Source: Bacteroidia bacterium (GTDB lineage: Bacteria; Bacteroidota; Bacteroidia; Flavobacteriales; Flavobacteriaceae). From it: DNA of 64,000 nt. Both the position numbers and the translations under genes were made by a program. Position 1 is the first letter of the stretch. Every line of letters starts with the position of its first letter. Shown piece by piece: positions 40,214 through 49,739 of this stretch. The DNA lies in assembly GCA_030431055.1 (NCBI GenBank), contig JAUIJA010000001.1, forward strand, positions 496,001 through 560,000, in the 5' to 3' direction. The notes below the pieces were generated by a model. That model had not been told where the DNA came from and made no database searches. It saw only the letters and a list, made by a program, of their open reading frames with translations.

Positions 40214-41956
40214 TTAGTTAATCAATATATTTTCTTTAGGATACTCATAGAATTGATGATTTAGCTGACGTAATAAGCCAATCATTAAGTTGAGCATACC
40301 TATTCTTCCTATAAACATAACGGCAATTAAGACGTATTTACTTGGTTCGCTAAGCGTAGGTGTAAAGTTTAAACTTAACCCTACCGTACTATATGCCGAA
40401 AAGCACTCAAATGCAATAGTGATTAAAGGAGTTCCTGTCGGCTCAAAAATTAACAATGCCATAATTGCAACTCCAATAACTATTAAAGATATACATAAAA
40501 TTGCAAATGCACGAAGTGTAGATTCTGCGGAGATTCTTCGGCCAAATAATTGAATTCTACTTTTACCTTGTGCAACCGCTAAAATATTTAAAGTTGCTAT
40601 GGCAAAAGTACTCGTTTTAACTCCACCACCGGTAGAAGCAGGAGAAGCACCTATCCACATCAAAAAGATAATGAAAAGTAGAGAAGGTAATGTCATTTGG
40701 CTAAAATCAATTACGTTAAATCCAGCAGTACGAGGAGTTACAGAATTAAATGCTGCATTGGTAACTTTACCAAATAATGTTTCTTGCATTTGCAACGTGT
40801 TGTTATATTCTGAAATAAATAAGAAAATCCAACCGCCTACTAAAAGAAAAATACTTGTGTAGATTACGATTTTAGTATTTAATGTAATTATTCTAACGTC
40901 TTTATGCACCAAACTTTTATCGAAAAATTCAGTAACGTACGTTTTAATGTATTGATAAAAGTTGAAAATAATATTATGTCCAAGTCCGCCAAAAACAACT
41001 AAAATCATAATAATCCATTGAAAATAGTAGTTAAATCGGATACTTTCATCAAATAAACCAGATGAAAATATTGAAAAACCAGCATTACAAAAAGCAGAAA
41101 TAGAATGGAAAATAGAGAAAAACAATTTGTTATCTATTGATATGACATCGGTAATAGATGTATAGATAAAAATAGCTCCAATTAACTCTACGCTTAACGT
41201 AAAAATTACGACGTTTAAAGCTGCTCTAAAAACATCTTTTAAGCCTTCGTGCGCAATAAAATCTTTAGTGTTTAATCCTTCTTTAAAACTCGAACTTCCT
41301 CTAAAGAAAAAAGCAAAGAATGAGGTAAAAGTTAAAATTCCTATTCCTCCTAATTGAATTAAAACTAGAATTATAGATTGTCCCATAAAGGTAAAATCAT
41401 TTGCTGTGTCTACTACGGCTAATCCAGTAACACAAACTGCACTTGTAGAAGTAAATAAAGCATTTGTAAATGTAATTCCGTTTGTAGTTGCACTAGGAAG
41501 CATTAATAAAAAAGCACCCGCAATAGCTAGGATTAGAAAACTTCCAACAAACACAATAGCAGGATTAAAATAAATGTCGTAAACGTGGCGAACCAATATT
41601 AAAAGACGTAGAAGAAAATAAAAAATCAATCCGCCTTCTAAAATAGGCTTAACTTTTTGAAGCATATAATCAAAACTAAAGTCGCGATGATAAAAGGCAA
41701 CGATACTTGAAAATATTAAAAGCGATGTTAACAACACAATATTTGCTAATGCTACTTTTATATTGCTTTTGTATTTATACTTGAAGTATTTAAAAATATT
41801 AAAACCTAGTAAGCCAAAAGACAAAATGACCAACCCAATAATGTGAGGTGTATTGAAGTTTTCGTTGAAGTCGTAACCAAAATCGAAAACTATGAAGAGA
41901 AGAACAATTAAGTCGAAAAACCGATAAATATAATTGAGTAAGGATTCTCTTTCCAT
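40214..41956 (-). CDS. trkH: TrkH/KtrB potassium transporter
   Basis: A 580-residue polytopic membrane protein. The extra N-terminal helices (about 1-130) are followed by four pore repeats: TSTSAVCVTGLAVVD near 170, FNAGFSIFS near 292, NSVTPRTAGFNVID near 405 and AYSTVGLSLNF near 527, each contributing a selectivity-filter glycine. It moves K+ (with Na+ or H+) into the cell. Partner TrkA lies 10 bases downstream; hemC lies one base upstream. Confidence 0.94.
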   Translation of the reverse strand: MERESLLNYIYRFFDLIVLLFIVFDFGYDFNENFNTPHIIGLVILSFGLLGFNIFKYFKYKYKSNIKVALANIVLLTSLLIFSSIVAFYHRDFSFDYMLQKVKPILEGGLIFYFLLRLLILVRHVYDIYFNPAIVFVGSFLILAIAGAFLLMLPSATTNGITFTNALFTSTSAVCVTGLAVVDTANDFTFMGQSIILVLIQLGGIGILTFTSFFAFFFRGSSSFKEGLNTKDFIAHEGLKDVFRAALNVVIFTLSVELIGAIFIYTSITDVISIDNKLFFSIFHSISAFCNAGFSIFSSGLFDESIRFNYYFQWIIMILVVFGGLGHNIIFNFYQYIKTYVTEFFDKSLVHKDVRIITLNTKIVIYTSIFLLVGGWIFLFISEYNNTLQMQETLFGKVTNAAFNSVTPRTAGFNVIDFSQMTLPSLLFIIFLMWIGASPASTGGGVKTSTFAIATLNILAVAQGKSRIQLFGRRISAESTLRAFAILCISLIVIGVAIMALLIFEPTGTPLITIAFECFSAYSTVGLSLNFTPTLSEPSKYVLIAVMFIGRIGMLNLMIGLLRQLNHQFYEYPKENILIN

Positions 41957-41957
41957 T

Positions 41958-42887
41958 TTATTTTTTGGATTGTTCTACTTTAAGAGATTTACGCAATTCT
42001 AACATTAGCTCGTTTCCGCCATTGTTTAAAATTTCTTTTGCGCAATCTTTACCAAAGGCTTTATAATTATCAAAAGTACAATTTTTTTCAATAGTAAATT
42101 GCTGTTTTCCGTCTAAAGAGAACAAAACACCTTGAAAATGAATTGTTTGATTCTTAATTTGAGCTAAAGCACCAATTGGCGCTGTGCAACCACCTTCTAA
42201 TGTGCGTAGAAATTGGCGTTCTATAAAAGTGCAAATTTCCGTTTCTTTATGATTTAGTTTTGCAACAGCTTCTTTGCAGAATGAATCATTATCCATGGCT
42301 ACAACTAACATTGCGCCTTGAGCTGGAGCAGGAATCATCCAATCTAATTCTATAAAAGAATCGGGTTTTAAATTAATGCGCTCTAAACCTGCAGCAGCAA
42401 AAATGGCTCCGTTCCAATTATTGTCTTTTAATTTTTGTAAACGCGAATTTACATTTCCTCTTAAGTTTTCAACTTTATGTTTAGGGTATTTGCTTAACCA
42501 TTGCGATTTACGGCGAAGACTTCCAGTTGCAATTGTTCCTTCTGAGTTTAAAAAATCGGTATTGCCTTTGTGAATTAAAATATCGAAAACATTAGCACGT
42601 TCTAAAACTGCACCTTGAACAATTCCTTTTGGCAACTGGGTAGGAACATCTTTCATAGAATGAACCACAATATCAACATCGCCATTAAGCATAGCAATAT
42701 CTAATGTTTTGGTGAAAATTCCTGTAATACCAAGTTCGTAAAGTGGCTTATCTAAAATAATATCGCCTTGAGATTTAACAGCAATAATTTCAGTTTTATA
42801 ACCCAAATCGTTTAATTGTTTTTCAACTGTATTTGCCTGCCAAAGTGCTAATTCGCTATCGCGAGTTCCTATGCGTATTGTTTTCAA
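41958..42887 (-). CDS. hemC: Hydroxymethylbilane synthase (porphobilinogen deaminase)
   Basis: 309 residues. It links four porphobilinogen units on a dipyrromethane cofactor. RIGTRDSELALWQA near 5, VVHSMKDVPTQLP near 78, ATGSLRRKSQWL near 122, and the cofactor Cys in LEGGCTAPIGALA near 237. Five-base gap from hemA. Confidence 0.98.
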   Translation of the reverse strand: MKTIRIGTRDSELALWQANTVEKQLNDLGYKTEIIAVKSQGDIILDKPLYELGITGIFTKTLDIAMLNGDVDIVVHSMKDVPTQLPKGIVQGAVLERANVFDILIHKGNTDFLNSEGTIATGSLRRKSQWLSKYPKHKVENLRGNVNSRLQKLKDNNWNGAIFAAAGLERINLKPDSFIELDWMIPAPAQGAMLVVAMDNDSFCKEAVAKLNHKETEICTFIERQFLRTLEGGCTAPIGALAQIKNQTIHFQGVLFSLDGKQQFTIEKNCTFDNYKAFGKDCAKEILNNGGNELMLELRKSLKVEQSKK

Positions 42888-42891
42888 AATA

Positions 42892-44139
42892 TTATTCGTT
42901 TAATTGAAAAACTTTTTCAATCCATTCAATACTTTCATCTACCATTGTGTCTTCATTTTTAAGATGATTGGCAAATTGTGTTGTAATTTTTTGAATGATT
43001 CTGTTACTGATTATTTCAGCTTGTTCTTCGTTAAAATTAGCGAGTTTTTTCTTTTGGTAATTTAATTCCGATTTTTTAATCGTTGCTAATTTTTCTTTTA
43101 AAGAGTGAATAGTTGGTGCGAATTTTCTAGATTTTGTCCAACTTGAAAATTCGGCTATAATTTCTTTAATAATTTCTTCGGCTGCAGGAATGTGTTCTTT
43201 TCTTTTTTCTAAAGTTTCATCAGTAATTTGCGAAAGATGATCCATGTGAACCAAAGTTACGTTTTCTAGATTTCTAACGTTTTCATTTACGTTTTTCGGA
43301 ATTGATAAATCTAAAATAAGTAATGGTTTTTTCGGATTTAAAACAGAAGCGTCAATCGTAGGGTTTTGAGCGCCAGTTGCTACAATTAGCACATCAGTAT
43401 TTTGAAGTTCTTCCTGAAGTTGAGAATATTCTTTTACAACCAAATGAAATTTTCCAGCAATTTTTTCGGCTTTTTCTTTCGTTCTGTTAATAAGAACAAT
43501 ATGGTCGTTTTTAGTATGTTTTACTAGATTTTCGCAAGTATTTCTACCGATTTTTCCTATTCCGAATAATACCAACTTTTTATCGCCAATATTTTCAATA
43601 GTATTCATAATATACTGAACAGCAGCAAAGGAAACAGAAGTTGCTCCCGAACTAATTTCAGTTTCATTTTTAACACGTTTACTTGCTTGAATTACAGCAT
43701 TCACTAATCTTTCTAAGAAAGCGTTTGCTAATTTCTTTTTCTTACTTTCAGTAAAACCTTGCTTGATTTGAGAAATGATTTCGAAATCACCTAAAATTTG
43801 ACTGTCTAAACCTGTTCCAACTTTAAAGATGTGCTCAACGGCTTCTTTGTTTTTATAAACATAAGCGTAGTTTTGAAAATCTTCAACAGTACCTTGGCTG
43901 TTATCGCATAACAATTTAATTAATTGAAATGGATGTTGTGCAAAACCATAAATTTCAGTTCTGTTACAAGTAGATATAATAAAAAGACCTTCGATTCCTT
44001 CTTTCTTGGCTTGTTCTAAAAGGCTGTTTTTTGCCTTTTCATCCAAACTAAACTTTCCCCTCATCTCTGCATCGGCTTTTTTATAACTTAGCCCAACCAC
44101 ATAGAAAGTCAACTGTTTGCCATGTAATATGTTTTCCAT
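42892..44139 (-). CDS. hemA: Glutamyl-tRNA reductase
   Basis: 415 residues. It reduces Glu-tRNA-Glu to glutamate-1-semialdehyde, the first step of C5-route heme synthesis. The catalytic Cys is in FIISTCNRTEIYG near 56. NADPH-binding LVLFGIGKIGRNTCENLVKH follows near 187, and a C-terminal dimerisation helix ends the protein. It heads the minus-strand heme operon under a good -33/-7 promoter. Confidence 0.98.
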   Translation of the reverse strand: MENILHGKQLTFYVVGLSYKKADAEMRGKFSLDEKAKNSLLEQAKKEGIEGLFIISTCNRTEIYGFAQHPFQLIKLLCDNSQGTVEDFQNYAYVYKNKEAVEHIFKVGTGLDSQILGDFEIISQIKQGFTESKKKKLANAFLERLVNAVIQASKRVKNETEISSGATSVSFAAVQYIMNTIENIGDKKLVLFGIGKIGRNTCENLVKHTKNDHIVLINRTKEKAEKIAGKFHLVVKEYSQLQEELQNTDVLIVATGAQNPTIDASVLNPKKPLLILDLSIPKNVNENVRNLENVTLVHMDHLSQITDETLEKRKEHIPAAEEIIKEIIAEFSSWTKSRKFAPTIHSLKEKLATIKKSELNYQKKKLANFNEEQAEIISNRIIQKITTQFANHLKNEDTMVDESIEWIEKVFQLNE

Positions 44140-44165
44140 ATTTGATACTCAACCTTAATCAAAAA

Positions 44166-44197
44166 CAAAAGTACTATTATAGGTTTTTTAAAAACAA
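44166..44197 (-). promoter_or_regulatory. Putative -33/-7 promoter of the hem operon
   Basis: On the minus strand TTG (44197-44195), a 21-base spacer and TACTTTTG (44173-44166) fit the flavobacterial consensus. The predicted start is near 44160, about 20 bases before the hemA ATG. Confidence 0.7.
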
Positions 44198-44220
44198 CGC
44201 TAAAAGTACTTTTTGTGTCG

Positions 44221-44237
44221 CTCAAAATTATTTTGAG
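44221..44237. promoter_or_regulatory. Inverted repeat between the divergent hemA and AraC promoters
   Basis: CTCAAAA-TTA-TTTTGAG is a perfect 7-bp inverted repeat. It lies between the two -7 boxes and could be an operator for the AraC regulator or an iron/heme regulator. No direct evidence for either. Confidence 0.45.
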
Positions 44238-44267
44238 TTAATAATTACATTTTTTAATGAAAAGTCT

Positions 44268-44275
44268 TAAATTTG
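44268..44275 (+). promoter_or_regulatory. Putative -7 box for the AraC regulator
   Basis: TAAATTTG is an exact match. The predicted leader is about 90 bases. Confidence 0.5.
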
Positions 44276-44369
44276 TTGATGTGACAAAGGATTTTGATAA
44301 AACTATATAGAACAATTCTAAATAATAAAAATCTGATTTTGTTTTGATTGTTTATAAAAAAATATCGCT

Positions 44370-45248
44370 ATGAGTTCTAGAGAAGAAATACGAGTAGAAA
44401 ATGATTTTGTGTTGTATAAATTTAAGAATGATGAAAATAAAATTATTCACATACAACAATCAGTTAGTCAGGGTCTTATTCAATTTCATTTTGGAATTAA
44501 AGGCAAAGGAAAGTTTGTTTTTAATGAAGGAAATTATGCGTTAGATTTGAATGAAGAAAAGTCGTTTTTGTTTTATAATCCGCAAAAAGAGTTGCCTATT
44601 CATTTAGAACTATTGCCTGATGCTTGGGTAATTTCAGTAGTAGTTTCTATTAAAAAGTTTCATAGTTTGTTTTCTGCTGAAGCAGATGCAATTCCGTTTT
44701 TAAGTGAAGAAAATAAAGATAAAAAATATTATAAAGAAGATGATATTTCGCCATCTATGGCAATTGTTTTAAACCAAATTTTACATTATAATCTTAGTCC
44801 TTCTATTCAAAAATTGTATTACAAAGGAAAAGCGTATGAATTGTTGAGTTTGTATTTCAATCGTTCAGAAGATCCAGACGCAGAACAATGTCCGTTTTTG
44901 ATTGATGAAGAAAACGTTTTGAAGATAAGAAAGGTAAAAGACATCATAATTGAAAAAATGGCTGAGCCTCCAAGTTTACAAGAATTAGCTGATACTGTTG
45001 GGATTTCGTTAAAAAAACTAAAAGCAGGATTTAAAGAAATTTATGGTGATACTGTTTTTGGATTCTTATTAGATTATAAATTAGAGTATGCACGCCAACT
45101 TTTAGATAGCGGTTCGTATAATGTAAATGAAGTTGGCTTGAGAATAGGATACAGTACTTCAAGCCATTTTATAGCAGCATTTAAAAAGAAATTTGGCACA
45201 ACACCTAAAAAATATGCACTTAATTTACAATCTAATATCAATCAATAA
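44370..45248 (+). CDS. AraC-family transcriptional regulator (PchR-like), beside heme genes
   Basis: 292 residues. A variable N-terminal sensor-type half (about 1-185; QGLIQFHFGIKGKGKFVFN) is followed by two helix-turn-helix motifs: LQELADTVGISLKKLKAGFK near 209 and VNEVGLRIGYSTSSHFIAAF then KKKFGTTPKKY near 250-280. The layout matches PchR-type iron-responsive activators. It sits between hemA and hemH, divergent from the former, so it is a good candidate regulator of heme or iron genes. The effector is not readable. Confidence 0.88.
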   Translation: MSSREEIRVENDFVLYKFKNDENKIIHIQQSVSQGLIQFHFGIKGKGKFVFNEGNYALDLNEEKSFLFYNPQKELPIHLELLPDAWVISVVVSIKKFHSLFSAEADAIPFLSEENKDKKYYKEDDISPSMAIVLNQILHYNLSPSIQKLYYKGKAYELLSLYFNRSEDPDAEQCPFLIDEENVLKIRKVKDIIIEKMAEPPSLQELADTVGISLKKLKAGFKEIYGDTVFGFLLDYKLEYARQLLDSGSYNVNEVGLRIGYSTSSHFIAAFKKKFGTTPKKYALNLQSNINQ

Positions 45249-45308
45249 AGATTATTAAAAGATTAAAAAAATAAATTCAATAATTTAGATAGGATTTTTT
45301 ATAAACCG

Positions 45309-45316
45309 TAATTTTG
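45309..45316 (+). promoter_or_regulatory. Putative -7 box for hemH
   Basis: TAATTTTG matches TAnnTTTG exactly, 17 bases before the GTG start of hemH. It would give hemH and its downstream genes their own promoter. Confidence 0.55.
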
Positions 45317-45332
45317 AAAAAAATAAATAAAA

Positions 45333-46355
45333 GTGAAGAAAGGAGTTTTATTAGTTAACCTTGGTTCGCCAGATAGTACAAACGTAAAAGACGTAAAAAA
45401 GTACCTAGATGAGTTTTTGATGGATGAACGCGTAATCGATGTTCCATACTTGCTTAGAGCTTTTCTAGTTAAAGGAATTATACTAAACACACGACCAAAA
45501 AAATCTGCAGCAGCCTATAAAAAGATATGGTGGGACGAAGGTTCTCCATTAATTGTATTATCTAAAAGACTGCAAGAAAAAATTCAAAAACAAGTAAGTG
45601 TTCCGGTTTCTTTAGCAATGCGATATGGAAATCCAAGTATAGAAAGTGGTTTGCAAGAATTACACAACAAAGGTGTTGATGAGGTTTTGTTAATTCCGTT
45701 GTATCCACAATTTGCTATGGCAACTACAGAAACTATTTTGGTTTTAGCAGAAAAAATAAGAAAAGAGAAATATCCTGATATGAATTTCTCAATTTTACCA
45801 GCCTTTTATAACCAACCCGATTATATTCGAGATTTATCAAACTCTATAAAAAATTCGTTAGAAAATTTTAAAGAAGATTATTTATTGTTTTCATATCACG
45901 GAGTTCCAGAACGTCATATTAAGAAAAGTGATGTAACAAAATCACATTGTAAAATAGATGGAAGTTGTTGTAATACACCATCAAAAGCACATGAGTTTTG
46001 TTATCGTCATCAATGCTATGAAACAACAAAGCAAGTAGCTGAATTTCTTGGTTTAGAAGAAGGAAAATACAGTACCTCATTTCAATCGCGTTTAGGTCGT
46101 GACCCTTGGTTACAACCTTATACTGACGCTACAATTGATGATTTAGCACAAAAAGGAATAAAGAATTTAGCAGTTGTAACTCCAGCTTTTGTTTCCGATT
46201 GTTTAGAAACTTTGGAAGAAATAGGAATGGAAGCTGCCGAAAGCTTTAAAGAAAATGGAGGCGAAAACTTCTTAGCTGTTCCGTGTTTGAATGACAATGA
46301 AGATTGGGTTAAAACATTGAGCCGTTGGGTTGATCAATGGGCTTTGCAAAATTAA
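45333..46355 (+). CDS. hemH: Ferrochelatase, GTG start
   Basis: 340 residues. It inserts Fe2+ into protoporphyrin IX. KKGVLLVNLGSPDS at the start, LFSYHGVPERHIKKSD near 187 (catalytic His) and FVSDCLETLEEIGME near 288 define it. Cys-rich CKIDGSCCNTP near 208 is the segment expected in HemH homologs with extra cysteines. A GTG start is used because no ATG gives the conserved N-terminus. It begins a plus-strand run of five genes. Confidence 0.97.
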   Translation: MKKGVLLVNLGSPDSTNVKDVKKYLDEFLMDERVIDVPYLLRAFLVKGIILNTRPKKSAAAYKKIWWDEGSPLIVLSKRLQEKIQKQVSVPVSLAMRYGNPSIESGLQELHNKGVDEVLLIPLYPQFAMATTETILVLAEKIRKEKYPDMNFSILPAFYNQPDYIRDLSNSIKNSLENFKEDYLLFSYHGVPERHIKKSDVTKSHCKIDGSCCNTPSKAHEFCYRHQCYETTKQVAEFLGLEEGKYSTSFQSRLGRDPWLQPYTDATIDDLAQKGIKNLAVVTPAFVSDCLETLEEIGMEAAESFKENGGENFLAVPCLNDNEDWVKTLSRWVDQWALQN

Positions 46356-46358
46356 TAA

Positions 46359-47699
46359 ATGAAGGTAACCTCAACAGAATTAGGAACATTAGATATTAAG
46401 AAGCTATTGGTAAAACAATCGGTTCCTGCTTCTATTGGTATACTTTTTATGTCAATAAATATACTTATTGATACTATTTTCGTCGGACAATGGATAGGTT
46501 CGTTAGCAATTGCTGCTGTTTCTGTTGTATTACCTATAACATTTTTGATTTCCTCTTTAGGAATGGCAATTGGAATTGGCGGAAGTTCTATTATTTCTAG
46601 AGCTTTAGGAGCCGATAATAGAGAAAAAGCTTTATTTACTTTTGGTAACCAATTAATGATGACGTTAACACTTGCAATAGTGTCAATTATTCTTGGGTTT
46701 GTTTTTTTTGATGAGGTTTTATTGCTTTTTGGAGCTAATGGTAAAATAATGAAACCTGCTCAAGAATTTTTTCTTCCCGTTTTGTTAAGTGTTCCTTTTT
46801 TAGCTTTATGTATGACTGGAAACACAGTTATTAGAGCCGAAGGAAAAGCAAAATATGCAATGTATGCTATGTTAATTCCGGCTTTTGGAAATATCATCAT
46901 GGATATTGTTTTTATAAAAGTGTTGAATTTAGGAATGTTTGGAGCTGCTTTAGCTACTTCTATTTCCTATTTTTTATGTTTTTTGTTTATTTTTTGGTTT
47001 TTTATTGCAAAAAGTGAACTGAAAATACATTGGCAACATTTACAATTAAAAAGAGAGCTAGTTAAAGAAATATCGTCATTAGGATTTGTAACTTTTGCTC
47101 GACAAGGAGTTGTAAGTCTTTTAGCAATTATTGTAAACCATACACTTTTTATTTACGGCGGAGAACAAGGTGTTACGGTTTACGGAATTATTAACCGAAT
47201 GCTAATGTTTGCTTATTTTCCTATTTTAGGAATTACACAAGGGTTTTTGCCTATTGCGGGTTATAATTTTGGCGCGAAAAATTATCACAGAGTAAAGGAA
47301 ACAATTAGCAAATCAATTATTGCTGCAGCTTTTATGGCGACTTTAATTTTTATAATAATTTTTGTGTTTGCCGAACCTATTGTAAGAGTTTTTACAACAG
47401 ATAGTGAAGTTATAAATATTACGCCACAAGCATTGGTCTTAGTGTTTACAGCGACACCTATTATTGCTGTTCAATTGATTGGTGCAGCATATTTTCAAGC
47501 TGTAGGAAAAGCTGTTCCAGCATTATTATTAACCTTAACTAAGCAAGGTTTCTTTTTAATTCCGTTAGTGTTAATTTTACCAAATTACTTCGGAATTTTA
47601 GGCGTTTGGATTGCCTTTCCTATTGCCGATTTTTTAGCCACTTTAGTTACCGGATTTTTTCTGCGAAAAGAAATGAAAACAAAATTAGTTGAAGTATGA
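46359..47699 (+). CDS. MATE-family efflux transporter
   Basis: A 446-residue, about 12-TM protein of two homologous halves. IDTIFVGQWIGSLAIAAVSV near 36 and GIGGSSIISRALGADNREKA near 74 mark the first half. GITQGFLPIAGYNFGAKNYH near 290 marks the second. It exports drugs, flavins or metabolites with Na+ or H+. Three-base spacing after hemH raises the possibility of porphyrin-related export, but this is inference. Its stop overlaps hemJ. Confidence 0.9.
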   Translation: MKVTSTELGTLDIKKLLVKQSVPASIGILFMSINILIDTIFVGQWIGSLAIAAVSVVLPITFLISSLGMAIGIGGSSIISRALGADNREKALFTFGNQLMMTLTLAIVSIILGFVFFDEVLLLFGANGKIMKPAQEFFLPVLLSVPFLALCMTGNTVIRAEGKAKYAMYAMLIPAFGNIIMDIVFIKVLNLGMFGAALATSISYFLCFLFIFWFFIAKSELKIHWQHLQLKRELVKEISSLGFVTFARQGVVSLLAIIVNHTLFIYGGEQGVTVYGIINRMLMFAYFPILGITQGFLPIAGYNFGAKNYHRVKETISKSIIAAAFMATLIFIIIFVFAEPIVRVFTTDSEVINITPQALVLVFTATPIIAVQLIGAAYFQAVGKAVPALLLTLTKQGFFLIPLVLILPNYFGILGVWIAFPIADFLATLVTGFFLRKEMKTKLVEV

Positions 47700-48256
47700 T
47701 TAACGAATATTACGACTACATAAAATCGTTACATTTAATTTTTGTAATTACTTGGTTTGCCGGTTTATTTTACATTGTTAGGTTATTTGTTTATCATGCT
47801 GAAGCCAAACAAAAGCCACAATCTGAACAAGATATTTTGGTAAAACAATATCAACTAATGCAATATAGATTGTGGTATATTATCACTTGGCCAAGTGCTG
47901 TTTTAGCTAGTATTTTTGCTTTTTTATTGCTCTTTGGTTCTACTTTAGGTGAAGCTTGGTTAAAAATGCCTTGGATGCATGTTAAATTAACTTTTGTTTT
48001 TTTATTGTATTTGTATCATTTAAAATGTCACCAAATATTTAAGCAATTACAACGCAATGAAGTAAAACATTCTTCAAGCTTTTTTAGGTTGTGGAATGAA
48101 GGCGCAACAATAATTTTATTTGCCGTTGTCTTCTTAGTGATTTTAAAAAATGCCATTAATTGGATTTATGGCGTTATAGGAATTCTACTTTTTTCCGTAC
48201 TTTTAATGCTAGGATTTAAGTTGTACAAAAAAATTCGCGAAAAGAACCAATCATAA
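47696..48256 (+). CDS. hemJ: Protoporphyrinogen oxidase HemJ (UPF0093)
   Basis: 186 residues with about four to five TMs. The signature YIKSLHLIFVITWFAGLFYI followed by RLFVYHAEA is near 8-36; PWMHVKLTFVFLLYLYHLKC near 95 holds the second His pair. HemJ oxidises protoporphyrinogen IX to protoporphyrin IX. A CopD-type annotation is possible but the match to HemJ is clear. Its position next to hemH supports the role. Confidence 0.9.
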   Translation: MINEYYDYIKSLHLIFVITWFAGLFYIVRLFVYHAEAKQKPQSEQDILVKQYQLMQYRLWYIITWPSAVLASIFAFLLLFGSTLGEAWLKMPWMHVKLTFVFLLYLYHLKCHQIFKQLQRNEVKHSSSFFRLWNEGATIILFAVVFLVILKNAINWIYGVIGILLFSVLLMLGFKLYKKIREKNQS

Positions 48257-49726
48257 ATGTATCGTATTTTAAATTTAAAGCAATTATCACTTCGGGTAAG
48301 AATTTTTCTTTCCATGTTATTCTTAACCTTAATTGCTTCGATATTAATTGCATTGGTTTCTATTTATCAATTTAGAAAAGAAGCAAAGGAATATCATCAA
48401 GATCGATTAGAACGAAAAGAAAACGCAATTGTAGAACATATTAATTATGTTTTACAAAACACATTTTTTCCATTAACAACAGAAAACATTCAGTTTATTT
48501 TTAAAGATAAAATTCATGAAATTTCTGATGTTCATAGTATGGAAATAAACTTCTATGATTTAGAAGGAAATTTGCTTTTATCCTCTAAAAAAGGTTTTAA
48601 ACAAGATAGTGTTCGTCCAAAAATTGACGAATCAACCGTACGTATTCTTCAAGGAACAATTGATAAGCGTTATGTAGATTTTATTGAAGTTGATAAACAA
48701 CAATTAAGATCTTCTTATTCTTATGTAAAAGACAATAAATTTAAACCACTTGCAATTTTAAATTTGCCCTACGAAGAAGATACTACTTTTTACGACAATG
48801 AGGTAAAGAATTTTTTAGTGCGTTTCGGGCAAGTGTACTTGTTAATGTTTTTAATAGCAATTGTGCTATCATACTTTTTATCTAGTTACATTACAAAATC
48901 GTTAAAAATTGTAAGCGATAAAATTAGAGCAACCAACTTTAGTCATGAAAATCAAAAAATAGAACTTCAAGAAGGAAGTAAAGAAATTAATGTTTTGATT
49001 GATTCCTACAATAACATGGTTGATCAACTTGAGGAAAGTAAATCGATGTTAGCACAAAGCGAACGTGAACAAGCTTGGCGCGAAATGGCAAAACAAGTTG
49101 CACACGAGATTAAAAATCCGTTAACGCCTATGCGATTAACGGTTCAAAGTTTTCAACGACGTTTTGATGAAAATGATCCAAGTATAAAACAAAAGTTAGA
49201 TGATTTTTCAAATACATTAATTCAACAAATCGACACAATGAGTTCGGTGGCGACTGCGTTTTCAAATTTTGCATCTATGCCAGCACAACAAAATGAAACA
49301 CTTAATGTTATTGAAATTGTTCAATTAGCACTTGAAATTTTTAATGAAAAATATGTTCATTTTAAATCAAATGAAGAAAAAATAATAGCTGTTTTTGATA
49401 GAACACAGCTTATTCGTGTGATTACCAATTTGGTTAAAAATGCTATTCAATCAATTCCATCCGAACAGGAAAATAAAAGCGTTGAGGTTTCGGTTTTAAG
49501 CGAAAATAACTTTGTGAAAATTGAAGTTAAAGATAACGGACAAGGAGTAAGTGAAGAGAATAAAAAACGAATTTTCGAACCTAAATTCACTACAAAATCA
49601 AGTGGAATGGGACTTGGTTTAGCAATTATAAAAAACATCATTGAAAATTATAACGGAACAATTACCTTTGAAAGCGAAGCCAATAGAGGAACAACTTTCA
49701 TCGTTTCGTTCCCAATAACAGAATAA
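48257..49726 (+). CDS. NtrY-like sensor histidine kinase, orphan
   Basis: 489 residues. TM1 near 15-35, periplasmic sensor region about 36-195, TM2 near 198-213, then a HAMP-like segment. H-box is VAHEIKNPLTPMRLTVQ near 281, and G boxes DNGQGVSEENK and MGLGLAIIKNIIE near 430-460 complete the ATPase. The HEIKNPLTP motif is NtrY/NtrB-type. No response regulator is adjacent. It starts one base after hemJ, so it shares the transcript. Confidence 0.93.
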   Translation: MYRILNLKQLSLRVRIFLSMLFLTLIASILIALVSIYQFRKEAKEYHQDRLERKENAIVEHINYVLQNTFFPLTTENIQFIFKDKIHEISDVHSMEINFYDLEGNLLLSSKKGFKQDSVRPKIDESTVRILQGTIDKRYVDFIEVDKQQLRSSYSYVKDNKFKPLAILNLPYEEDTTFYDNEVKNFLVRFGQVYLLMFLIAIVLSYFLSSYITKSLKIVSDKIRATNFSHENQKIELQEGSKEINVLIDSYNNMVDQLEESKSMLAQSEREQAWREMAKQVAHEIKNPLTPMRLTVQSFQRRFDENDPSIKQKLDDFSNTLIQQIDTMSSVATAFSNFASMPAQQNETLNVIEIVQLALEIFNEKYVHFKSNEEKIIAVFDRTQLIRVITNLVKNAIQSIPSEQENKSVEVSVLSENNFVKIEVKDNGQGVSEENKKRIFEPKFTTKSSGMGLGLAIIKNIIENYNGTITFESEANRGTTFIVSFPITE

Positions 49727-49739
49727 AAATAATTACAAA

